Assembly (NCBI GenBank): GCA_944386885.1
Contig: CALXCU010000176.1
Location: 1 to 33,792, forward strand
From: an uncultured Oscillospiraceae bacterium
GTDB lineage: Bacteria > Bacillota > Clostridia > Oscillospirales > Oscillospiraceae
Length of the DNA: 33,792 nt
Reading direction: 5' to 3'
Positions within the stretch are counted from its first letter, which is position 1. Each line of letters starts with the position of its first letter. Shown here piece after piece: positions 16,871-23,503 of the stretch. The notes below the pieces were generated by a model. The model searched no databases, was not told where the DNA came from, and saw only the letters and a list, made by a program, of their open reading frames with translations. A program made the translations under genes and the position numbers.

Positions 16871-17133
16871 GTTTTCAATATTTAAAACGCGTGGAAAAGG
16901 ACGAGTAACGCACCCAAGACCGCACAGAGAGCCGCCGTACCGGTGCAAGGCGGAGGGGAAGGGAGCGCGAAGATCACCTTGGAGCGCCCCGCTGAACCAG
17001 TGGAAGTAAGCGGGGACGGCTGGCCCCGTTACCGGCCATCAGAGGGGCCGCGGCATGCGCGCGGCAACGAGAGTGGTACCGCAGAGGTGGAGCGCCTTTG
17101 TCTCTTGAACGTCAGGAGGCAAGGGCGCTTTTT
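16871..17133 (+). ncRNA. T-box riboswitch, isoleucine specificity
   Basis: A transcription-attenuating leader that senses uncharged tRNA. Stem I has the AGAGAG and GGTGCAAGGCGG elements (about 16926-16953) and a specifier segment GAAGATCACC in which ATC (16973-16975) is an isoleucine codon. A CCCCGC...GCGGGG stem III follows. The T-box sequence AACGAGAGTGGTACCGC is at 17066-17082; its TGGT bulge would pair with the ACCA end of tRNA-Ile, whose discriminator is A. The terminator GCGCCTTTG/CAAGGGCGC plus TTTTT (17092-17133) competes with the antiterminator. The Ile specifier agrees with ileS downstream. It controls a zinc-ribbon gene and a SepF-like gene before ileS. Confidence 0.93.
17092..17133 (+). 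terminator. T-box attenuator terminator
   Basis: GCGCCTTTG (17092-17100) pairs with CAAGGGCGC (17120-17128), with one G-T wobble, and is followed by TTTTT (17129-17133). The 19-base loop can pair further (CTC with GAG). It overlaps the 3' side of the T-box antiterminator region, so the two structures should be alternatives. Confidence 0.85.
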
Positions 17134-17149
17134 CGTGGGAGGAATGGAA

Positions 17150-17347
17150 ATGAGCGTCAGATGTCCTCTGTGCGGCCGGGAAATGGAGCCGGGCCGCCTG
17201 TATGGCAAAGCGCCTCTACTGTGGAGCCCAAAGGAGAAGAAGCATACCCTGCTCCGGGGGAAAGAAGACGTGAGCCTTCTCAACGGCGCGTTCCCGGAGG
17301 CGTGGATCTGCAGGGACTGCCATAAAGTGGTGGTCCATTACAAATAG
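17150..17347 (+). CDS. Small zinc-ribbon protein
   Basis: A 65-residue protein with two CxxC knuckles, C5/C8 (CPLCG) and C54/C57 (CRDC), separated by about 45 residues that include WSPKEKK. This resembles the small zinc-ribbon proteins of Firmicutes whose function is not known. I set the start at ATG 17150 because GGGAGGA lies 7 bases before it; the ATG at 17144 abuts that site. It is the first gene after the T-box terminator and 35 bases before the SepF-like gene, so its expression should rise when tRNA-Ile is uncharged. Metal binding is inferred from the cysteines. Confidence 0.78.
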   Translation: MSVRCPLCGREMEPGRLYGKAPLLWSPKEKKHTLLRGKEDVSLLNGAFPEAWICRDCHKVVVHYK

Positions 17348-17382
17348 CCGGCCCGGTTTGACGGGGGAAAAGGAGGCGCGCT

Positions 17383-17868
17383 ATGGCGTTGGAATGGCTG
17401 AAACGATGGGGGCAGGACACCCCGCGGGTGCACAGCTTTTGGCCCTGCAGCTTTGAAGAGGCGGGAGAGGCGGCCACGTGCATCGCCCAGGGCGACATTG
17501 TCCTGCTCAATGTGGAGCACCTGGAGTGGGAGGTGGCCCGGCGGGTGGTGGATTTCCTGTGCGGCGCGGCCTTTGTGGCCGGCTACTCCCTCCACCGGAC
17601 GGGGATATACAATTATGTCCTGCTGCCGGACGGGGTAGAATTCTCTGAGGAGATCCCCAATCAGGCATCGCGGGAACACGGCAATGGGCCGGAAGAGGGA
17701 CCCTGCGTCCCGCCGGAGGTGGAAAAGGAGCCCAGGCCGAAGCAAGGGCCCAAAGAACCGGCGGAAGAGGCGGAGCCTGACCTCCCACAGCAAGGGGAAT
17801 CAGAGGCGGAGCCTGAGCCCGCGGAGCCGCCGGAGGAAGATCCGGACCCCAATCAAAAAGACGAATAA
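17383..17868 (+). CDS. Divergent SepF-like protein with acidic tail
   Basis: The first 92 or so of 161 residues form a SepF core: DIVLLNVEHLEWEVARRVVD followed by FLCGAAFVAGYS and YNYVLLPDGVEF line up with the SepF at 15506-15988 (VVLNLEQTN, FLSGAAYA, STYIITPYNVDI). The amphipathic start MALEWLKRWG could be a reduced membrane anchor, and there is no acidic linker. Residues 93-161 are a low-complexity tail rich in Pro and Glu. The SepF match is from eye alignment. It lies in the T-box transcript, between the zinc-ribbon gene and ileS. FtsZ binding, or pairing with the main SepF, is possible but not shown. Confidence 0.75.
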   Translation: MALEWLKRWGQDTPRVHSFWPCSFEEAGEAATCIAQGDIVLLNVEHLEWEVARRVVDFLCGAAFVAGYSLHRTGIYNYVLLPDGVEFSEEIPNQASREHGNGPEEGPCVPPEVEKEPRPKQGPKEPAEEAEPDLPQQGESEAEPEPAEPPEEDPDPNQKDE

Positions 17869-17904
17869 ATGAGTTTTTATCACAGAGAAAAGGAGAAAAG
17901 ACCC

Positions 17905-20700
17905 ATGGACTATAACAAGACTGTCCACCTGCCCCAGACGGACTTCCCCATGCGGGCGGGCCTGCCCAAGCGGGAGCCGGAGATGCTCCAGGAGATGTAT
18001 GACCACGATCTCTACCACAAGATGATCGCCCGCAACGAGGGCAAGCCCCTCTTTGTGCTCCACGACGGCCCCCCGTACGCCAATGGCAACATCCACATCG
18101 GCACCGCCCTGAATAAGATCCTCAAGGATATCATCGTCAAAGAGAAGAACATGACGGGCTTCTGCTCCCCCTATGTGCCCGGCTGGGATACCCACGGCCT
18201 GCCCATCGAGAGCGCTGTTCTTAAAGATAAGAGCGTAAAGCGGGAGGAGATGACCACTGCTCAGTTCCGTACCAAGTGCCGGGCTTATGCGGAGAGCTAC
18301 ATTGCCAAGATGACGGAGCAGTTCCAGCGCCTGGGCGTGCTGGGCGAGTGGGACGACCCCTATATTACTCTGCTTCCCGAGTTCGAGGCCAAGCAGATCG
18401 AGGTCTTTGGCAAGATGGCTGAGAAGGGCCTCATCTACAAGGGCATGAAGCCGGTCTATTGGTGCCCTCACGACCAGACCGCCCTGGCCGAGGCTGAGAT
18501 TGAGTACCAGGACGACCCCTGCACCACTATTTTTGTGAAATTCCCTGTCCGGGACGACAAGGGCAAGCTCGCCCAGTATGCCGACCTCTCCAAGACCTAC
18601 TTCGTCATCTGGACCACTACCCCCTGGACCATCCCGGGCAACTTTGCCATCTGCCTGAATGCGGAGTTCGACTATGTCCTCCTCCAGGTTCCCAATGGGG
18701 AGGTCTATATCCTGGCCGAGGGCCTGGCTGAGAGCGTGTGCAAAGCCGTCCATATCGACTTTGCCGCCTGCAAGGTCCTGGCCACGCTCAAGGGCAGTGA
18801 GTTTGAGCTCATGACCGCCACCCATCCCCTCTTCGACCGGGAGAGCGTCATCCTCAACGGCGAGCACGTCACCCTGGACGCCGGCACCGGCTGCGTCCAC
18901 ACGGCCCCCGGCTTCGGCGCGGAGGACTTCCAGATCTGCCAGCAGTACGACAAGGCCGGCCTCACCCAAATCGGGACCCCTGTGCCGGTAAACGCCAAAG
19001 GCGTCATGACCGACGAGCGCTACAACGGCCAGTACTACGCCAAGGGCAACGATATGGTGGTGGAGGACCTGGAGAACGAGGGCTTCCTGGTGGCCAAAGA
19101 GAGGATTACCCACTCCTACCCCCACTGCTGGCGGTGCAAGCACCCCATCATTTACCGGGCTACGGAGCAGTGGTTCTGCTCAGTGGACGCCATTAAAGAA
19201 GCCGCGGTGAAATCCTGCGACTTCATCCAGTGGCACCCGGGCTGGGGTAAAGAGCGCATGATTTCTATGATCTCTGAGCGCAACGACTGGTGCATTTCCC
19301 GTCAGCGGGTCTGGGGTGTGCCCATCCCTATCTTCTACTGCGACGAATGCGGGACTGACATCGTCACCCACGAAACCATCGCCCATGTGGCCGCGCTCTT
19401 CCGGGAGCACGGCTCCAACGTGTGGTTCGACCGGGAAGCCAAGGACCTGCTGCCCGAGGGCTTCGTCTGCCCCAAGTGCGGCAAGACCCACTTCTCCAAG
19501 GAGACCGACATCATGGACGTGTGGTTTGACTCCGGCTCCACCTGGGCCGCCGTGGCCGCTGAGCGTCCCTACCTGAAGTACCCCGCTGATCTCTACCTGG
19601 AGGGCGGCGACCAGTACCGGGGCTGGTTCCAGTCAAGCATGCTTACCTCTATTGCCGTCAACGGCATAGCTCCCTATAAGCAGATCGCCACCCACGGCTG
19701 GACTGTGGATGGCGAGGGAAAGGCCATGCACAAGTCCCTAGGAAATGCTGTGGCTCCTGACGAGGTTATTAAGGAGTACGGCGCTGATATGTTGCGGCTG
19801 TGGGTGGCCAGCGCCGACTATACCCAGGACATGCGCATCTCCAAGGATATCATGAAGCAGCTCAGCCAGGCCTACCTGAAGATCCGCAATACCGCCCGGT
19901 ATATGCTGGGCAACCTGTGCGACTTCGATCCGGATACCGGCCGGGTAGCCCACGACAAGCTCCAGGAGTTGGACCAGTACGCGATCTCAGCGTTTAACGA
20001 CCTGGTGAAGGAATGCCGCGCCGCCTATGACCGCTATGAGTTTCACGCGGTCTACCGCGCGGTGTACAATTTCTGCGTGGTGGATATGTCCAATTTCTAC
20101 CTGGATATCATCAAAGACCGGCTCTACTGCGGGGACGCCCCCGCCCGCCGCTCCGCCCAGAGCGCCCTGTACACCATTCTGGATGGAATGACCCGCCTGA
20201 TCGCCCCCATCCTGGCCTTTACCAGCGACGAGATCTGGCACGCCATGAAGCACGCCTCTGGCGTGAACGGGGAGAGCGTCCTGCTCAACGACATGCCCGC
20301 CTACGAGGAAGCCCTGGCCTTGTCCGATGAGGCCGCCGGGCGGTGGGAGAAGCTCCTCTCGGTCCGTGACGCGGTGAATAAGGCTCTGGAGAACGCCCGG
20401 AACGCCGGCGTGTTTAAGAAAGCTCAGGACACCGAGATCACCCTCTCGGTCTCCGAGGAGGACGCGGAGTTCCTGAAAGATGTGGATCTGGCCAGCCTGT
20501 GCATTGTCTCCAAGGTCGCCGTTACGACTGAGGCTGTGGAGGGAGAGAAGGCGGAAGACTGCCTGGTGCCCTGCACCATCGCCGTCAAGCTCTCCGAGGC
20601 TCCCAAGTGCCCCCGCTGCTGGAACCACAATGAGCACATCGGCGCGGAGGGATACCATGCCGAGCTGTGCCCCCGCTGTGCGGCTGTGGTGGGGCAGTGA
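17905..20700 (+). CDS. ileS: Isoleucyl-tRNA synthetase
   Basis: Class I synthetase that charges tRNA-Ile and edits valine. The start is set at ATG 17905 (MDYNKTVHLPQTDFPMR), which aligns with other IleS N-termini and has AGGAG 9 bases upstream; ATG 17869 lacks a site. The HIGH motif reads HIGT (64-67) and the KMSKS motif reads AMHKS (607-611); I believe both variants occur in other clostridial IleS. The editing-domain segments TTTPWTIPGN and DAGTGCVHTAPGFG are present. A C-terminal zinc finger has CPRCW and LCPRC. At 931 residues it is full length. It is controlled by the Ile T-box and ends before terminator 20722-20755. Confidence 0.97.
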   Translation: MDYNKTVHLPQTDFPMRAGLPKREPEMLQEMYDHDLYHKMIARNEGKPLFVLHDGPPYANGNIHIGTALNKILKDIIVKEKNMTGFCSPYVPGWDTHGLPIESAVLKDKSVKREEMTTAQFRTKCRAYAESYIAKMTEQFQRLGVLGEWDDPYITLLPEFEAKQIEVFGKMAEKGLIYKGMKPVYWCPHDQTALAEAEIEYQDDPCTTIFVKFPVRDDKGKLAQYADLSKTYFVIWTTTPWTIPGNFAICLNAEFDYVLLQVPNGEVYILAEGLAESVCKAVHIDFAACKVLATLKGSEFELMTATHPLFDRESVILNGEHVTLDAGTGCVHTAPGFGAEDFQICQQYDKAGLTQIGTPVPVNAKGVMTDERYNGQYYAKGNDMVVEDLENEGFLVAKERITHSYPHCWRCKHPIIYRATEQWFCSVDAIKEAAVKSCDFIQWHPGWGKERMISMISERNDWCISRQRVWGVPIPIFYCDECGTDIVTHETIAHVAALFREHGSNVWFDREAKDLLPEGFVCPKCGKTHFSKETDIMDVWFDSGSTWAAVAAERPYLKYPADLYLEGGDQYRGWFQSSMLTSIAVNGIAPYKQIATHGWTVDGEGKAMHKSLGNAVAPDEVIKEYGADMLRLWVASADYTQDMRISKDIMKQLSQAYLKIRNTARYMLGNLCDFDPDTGRVAHDKLQELDQYAISAFNDLVKECRAAYDRYEFHAVYRAVYNFCVVDMSNFYLDIIKDRLYCGDAPARRSAQSALYTILDGMTRLIAPILAFTSDEIWHAMKHASGVNGESVLLNDMPAYEEALALSDEAAGRWEKLLSVRDAVNKALENARNAGVFKKAQDTEITLSVSEEDAEFLKDVDLASLCIVSKVAVTTEAVEGEKAEDCLVPCTIAVKLSEAPKCPRCWNHNEHIGAEGYHAELCPRCAAVVGQ

Positions 20701-20721
20701 TGCTCCGACCTGACTGATTGA

Positions 20722-20755
20722 GGACCCCGCCGGATCAGACCCGGCGGGGTCCTTT
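20722..20755 (+). terminator. Terminator after ileS
   Basis: A perfect 12-base-pair stem (20722-20733 with 20741-20752; arms GGACCCCGCCGG and CCGGCGGGGTCC), a 7-base loop, then only TTT. The stem is very stable and the U-tract short, as often in high-GC Firmicutes. Confidence 0.8.
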
Positions 20756-20825
20756 GGCCTGAGGGAAAAGGGCCTCATAACGCTGTTCGGTGAGGAAAAA
20801 CAAGACAGGACAAGGGATTCAGGCC

Positions 20826-20855
20826 TTTACGAATCAGGGGCCGATGTGATACAAT
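20826..20855 (+). promoter_or_regulatory. Promoter of the DUF1836-degV-prmA operon
   Basis: TTTACG (20826-20831), an 18-base spacer and TACAAT (20850-20855), about 50 bases before the DUF1836 gene and downstream of the ileS terminator. Confidence 0.65.
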
Positions 20856-20906
20856 CAAAAGAAACGGCCGGGTTTTGACCGCCGTATGGATGAAGGAGGG
20901 GCCAGC

Positions 20907-21479
20907 ATGGAAGAATTGAAAGAGCTGCGGGAGCGGCTGAGCCAGCAGCGGCCGGTGGAGTGGGATTCCTTCCCCGATATTGGGCTATATATGGACCAGG
21001 TGGTGTCCTATCTGCCCCGCCAGCTCATCCACTACGGGGAGGGAGAGGTACTCACCTCTGCCATGGTCAACAACTATATCAAGGACGGACTCCTGCCCCG
21101 GGCGGCGGGCAAGCGCTACTCCCGCATCCACCTGGGGTATCTGACCGCCATCTGTGTCCTCAAACAGGTCCTCTCGGTGAAGGAGACAAAGCGCCTGCTG
21201 GCCATCGGCTCCCGGCGCAAGAGCAGTCCCGAGGAGCTGTATGCCTACTTCTGCCGCCAGTTGGACGCGGCCCTCACCGAGACGGCGGAGAGCCTGCCCC
21301 AGGACGGCGGGGAGGAGGATCTGCCCCGGCTGGCGCTGAACCTGGCGCTGCGCAGCTATGCCGACCGGCTGGCCTGCCAGCGGGTGCTGGACATTATGGC
21401 CCAGCACGAGGCCGGGGAGGAACACCCGGCCAAACGGAAGGAAAAGGCCGGACGGGCTGCCCGCGAGAGCGGCGAATGA
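20907..21479 (+). CDS. DUF1836 family protein
   Basis: A 190-residue cytosolic protein with the DUF1836 pattern: an N-terminal region, then SAMVNNYIKDGLLP and AGKRYSRIHLGYLTAICVLKQVLS, which read like a winged or MerR-like helix-turn-helix, and a helical C-terminal half. The family is common in Firmicutes and is thought to be DNA binding, but has no known role. ATG 20907 has AAGGAGG 7 bases upstream and is preferred to ATG 20886. It is followed by a DegV-family gene after 14 bases, a recurrent pairing in Clostridia. The helix-turn-helix reading is mine. Confidence 0.85.
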   Translation: MEELKELRERLSQQRPVEWDSFPDIGLYMDQVVSYLPRQLIHYGEGEVLTSAMVNNYIKDGLLPRAAGKRYSRIHLGYLTAICVLKQVLSVKETKRLLAIGSRRKSSPEELYAYFCRQLDAALTETAESLPQDGGEEDLPRLALNLALRSYADRLACQRVLDIMAQHEAGEEHPAKRKEKAGRAARESGE

Positions 21480-21493
21480 AGAGGAGGTTTCCC

Positions 21494-22372
21494 ATGAGCA
21501 AGTATATCATTGTGACCGATTCCTCGGCGGACCTGAGCGCCGGGATGGTGGAGCAGCTGGAGCTGTCCGTTTTGCCTCTGGCTTTTGTGCTGAAGGGCAA
21601 GACCTACCGCGACTGGCCCGACCGGCGGGAGATGCCCATCCAGGAGATCTATACTGCCCTGCGGGAGGGGGAGATGGTGACCACCGCCGCCGTCAATGTG
21701 GCCGAGTACCAGACGTTCCTGGAGCCCATCCTGGCAGCGGGGACCGATGTGCTGGTGCTGGCCTTCTCTTCCGGGCTTTCCACAACCTGCAACTCAGCCT
21801 TTATCGCCGCCCAGGAGCTGCGGGAGAAATACCCCGAGCGCAAGCTTTTTGTAGTCGATACCCTGTGCGCTTCCCTGGGTCAGGGCCTGCTGGTGTGGCA
21901 CGCCGCCCGGATGCGCCAGGCCGGCAAGCGCATTGAGGAGGTCCGGGATTGGTGTGAGGCCAACAAGCTCCGCCTGTGCCACTGGTTTACCGTGGACGAT
22001 CTCCACTTCCTCAAGCGGGGAGGGCGGGTGTCGGCGGCCACCGCCGTAGTGGGCACCATGCTCCAGATCAAGCCGGTGCTCCATGTGGACAACGAGGGCC
22101 ATCTCATCAACATGGCCAAGGCCCGGGGCCGGAAGGCCGCACTGAAGGCCCTGGTGGACCACATGGAGGCGACCGCCATGGATCCGGCAGGCCAGACCGT
22201 CTTCATCAGCCACGGCGACTGCCTGGAGGACGCACAGTTTGTGGCCCAGGAGGTTTCCAAGCGCTTTGGCATCCCTCTGGAGCGCATTGTCCTCAACGAG
22301 ATCGGCCCGGTCATCGGCGCCCACGCGGGCCCGGGCACGGTGGCCCTCTTCTTCCTGGGGAAGGAGCGGTGA
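21494..22372 (+). CDS. DegV family fatty-acid-binding protein
   Basis: A 292-residue DegV/FakB-type protein. This family binds a fatty acid in a tunnel and presents it to FakA kinase. The N-terminus YIIVTDSSADLS, the FSSGLSTTCNSA carboxylate-binding loop (about 91-102), DTLCASLGQG, and the LHFLKRGGRVS segment are all typical. ATG 21494 has AGGAGG 8 bases upstream; an in-frame ATG at 21476 is less likely. No FakA/Dak kinase is nearby. It sits 14 bases after the DUF1836 gene and 2 bases before prmA. Confidence 0.92.
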   Translation: MSKYIIVTDSSADLSAGMVEQLELSVLPLAFVLKGKTYRDWPDRREMPIQEIYTALREGEMVTTAAVNVAEYQTFLEPILAAGTDVLVLAFSSGLSTTCNSAFIAAQELREKYPERKLFVVDTLCASLGQGLLVWHAARMRQAGKRIEEVRDWCEANKLRLCHWFTVDDLHFLKRGGRVSAATAVVGTMLQIKPVLHVDNEGHLINMAKARGRKAALKALVDHMEATAMDPAGQTVFISHGDCLEDAQFVAQEVSKRFGIPLERIVLNEIGPVIGAHAGPGTVALFFLGKER

Positions 22373-22374
22373 GC

Positions 22375-23319
22375 ATGGAGGACATCAAGTGGCTGGAGGT
22401 GGCGGTGGAGACCACCGAGGCGGATTTAGAGGCCCTCACCGCCCGGCTGACCATGAACGGGGTCACCGGCCTGGTCATCGAGGACGAGGCCGACTTCAAG
22501 GACTTTTTAGAACACAACCGCCAGTATTGGGACTATGTGGATGAGGACCTGCTGGAACGGATGAAGGGCGTATGCCGGATCAAATTCTATGTCTCGGACG
22601 ACGCGGACGGGCAGAAACAGCTCCAGACCTGGATGGCCGGGATAAAAAAACCCTACACCACCGCCGTGCTGGGAGAGAACGACTGGGCCCACAGCTGGCA
22701 GAAATACTATAAGCCCATGGAGGTGGGGGAACGGCTGTACATCGTCCCCGAGTGGATGCGGGATACCCCCGTGCCCGCGGGGCGGACCGCCCTCTATTTG
22801 AACCCGGGCCTTACCTTCGGCACGGGCTCCCACGCCTCCACTCAGCTGTGCCTGGCCGGAGTGGAACGCTACACCGTCCCCGGCGCGCCGGTGCTGGATT
22901 TGGGCTGCGGAAGCGGGATCCTCTCGATCGCCGCCCTGCGCCTGGGCGCCAGCCGGGCGGTGGCGGTGGATATCGACCCCAAGGCGGTGGGAGTGGCCTA
23001 CGAGAACGCCGCCCTCAACGGCATTGGGCAGGACCGGTACCGGGCCCTGGCGGGGGATATCCTCACAGACGATGGCCTGGCGGCGGAGCTGGGGGAAACC
23101 CAATACCCCTTGGTGCTGGCCAATATCGTGGCCGACGTGATTATTCCCCTCTCGGGGAAAGCGGGCCGCTTTTTGAAAAAGGGCGGGACCTTCCTGTGCT
23201 CAGGGATCATTGACAGCCGGGCCGGGGAGGTGGCCGCCGCCCTGGCGCGCAATGGCCTGACCCTGCTGGAGCGCTGGGAGCGCAAGGGCTGGGTGGCCCT
23301 GGCGGCCCGCATGGATTGA
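22375..23319 (+). CDS. prmA: Ribosomal protein L11 methyltransferase
   Basis: SAM-dependent enzyme that trimethylates ribosomal protein L11. The N-terminal substrate domain begins MEDIKWLEVAVETT, and the catalytic domain carries GTGSHAST and the SAM motif LDLGCGSGILSIAALRLGA (from about 174), then LANIVADVI. At 314 residues it matches the family. AAGGAG lies inside the end of the degV gene, 8 bases before ATG 22375. It closes the operon before terminator 23343-23371. Confidence 0.95.
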   Translation: MEDIKWLEVAVETTEADLEALTARLTMNGVTGLVIEDEADFKDFLEHNRQYWDYVDEDLLERMKGVCRIKFYVSDDADGQKQLQTWMAGIKKPYTTAVLGENDWAHSWQKYYKPMEVGERLYIVPEWMRDTPVPAGRTALYLNPGLTFGTGSHASTQLCLAGVERYTVPGAPVLDLGCGSGILSIAALRLGASRAVAVDIDPKAVGVAYENAALNGIGQDRYRALAGDILTDDGLAAELGETQYPLVLANIVADVIIPLSGKAGRFLKKGGTFLCSGIIDSRAGEVAAALARNGLTLLERWERKGWVALAARMD

Positions 23320-23342
23320 GCAGACCCATATGGACCCAGGAA

Positions 23343-23374
23343 GGGGCGCCCCGGCTTTGCCGGGGCGCCCCTCT
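23343..23374 (+). terminator. Terminator after prmA
   Basis: A perfect 13-base-pair GC-rich stem (23343-23355 with 23359-23371; arm GGGGCGCCCCGGC) with a TTT loop, followed by a weak TCTGT tail. Its extreme stability compensates for the poor U-tract. The arm shares GGGGCGCCC with the palindrome at 27894-27915. Confidence 0.72.
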
Positions 23375-23430
23375 GTCCAAGATGCACGACGATCCGGCGG
23401 AGAAGGGGAATTCTCTTTCTGCTCTGTTAC

Positions 23431-23459
23431 TTGTATCTGAGCGCCGGATTTGATATAAT
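23431..23459 (+). promoter_or_regulatory. Promoter of recJ
   Basis: TTGTAT (23431-23436), a 17-base spacer and a consensus TATAAT (23454-23459), about 45 bases before recJ. The area is AT-rich compared with its surroundings. Confidence 0.8.
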
Positions 23460-23503
23460 AAACTCTGATTCTAAATTTATAGACGGAAAAGGGGGGAGCG
23501 GTT

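Noticed and set aside
16943..17149. Open frame through the T-box into the zinc-ribbon gene
   Set aside because: The region folds as the T-box leader and terminator. The real start follows a ribosome binding site at 17138-17143.
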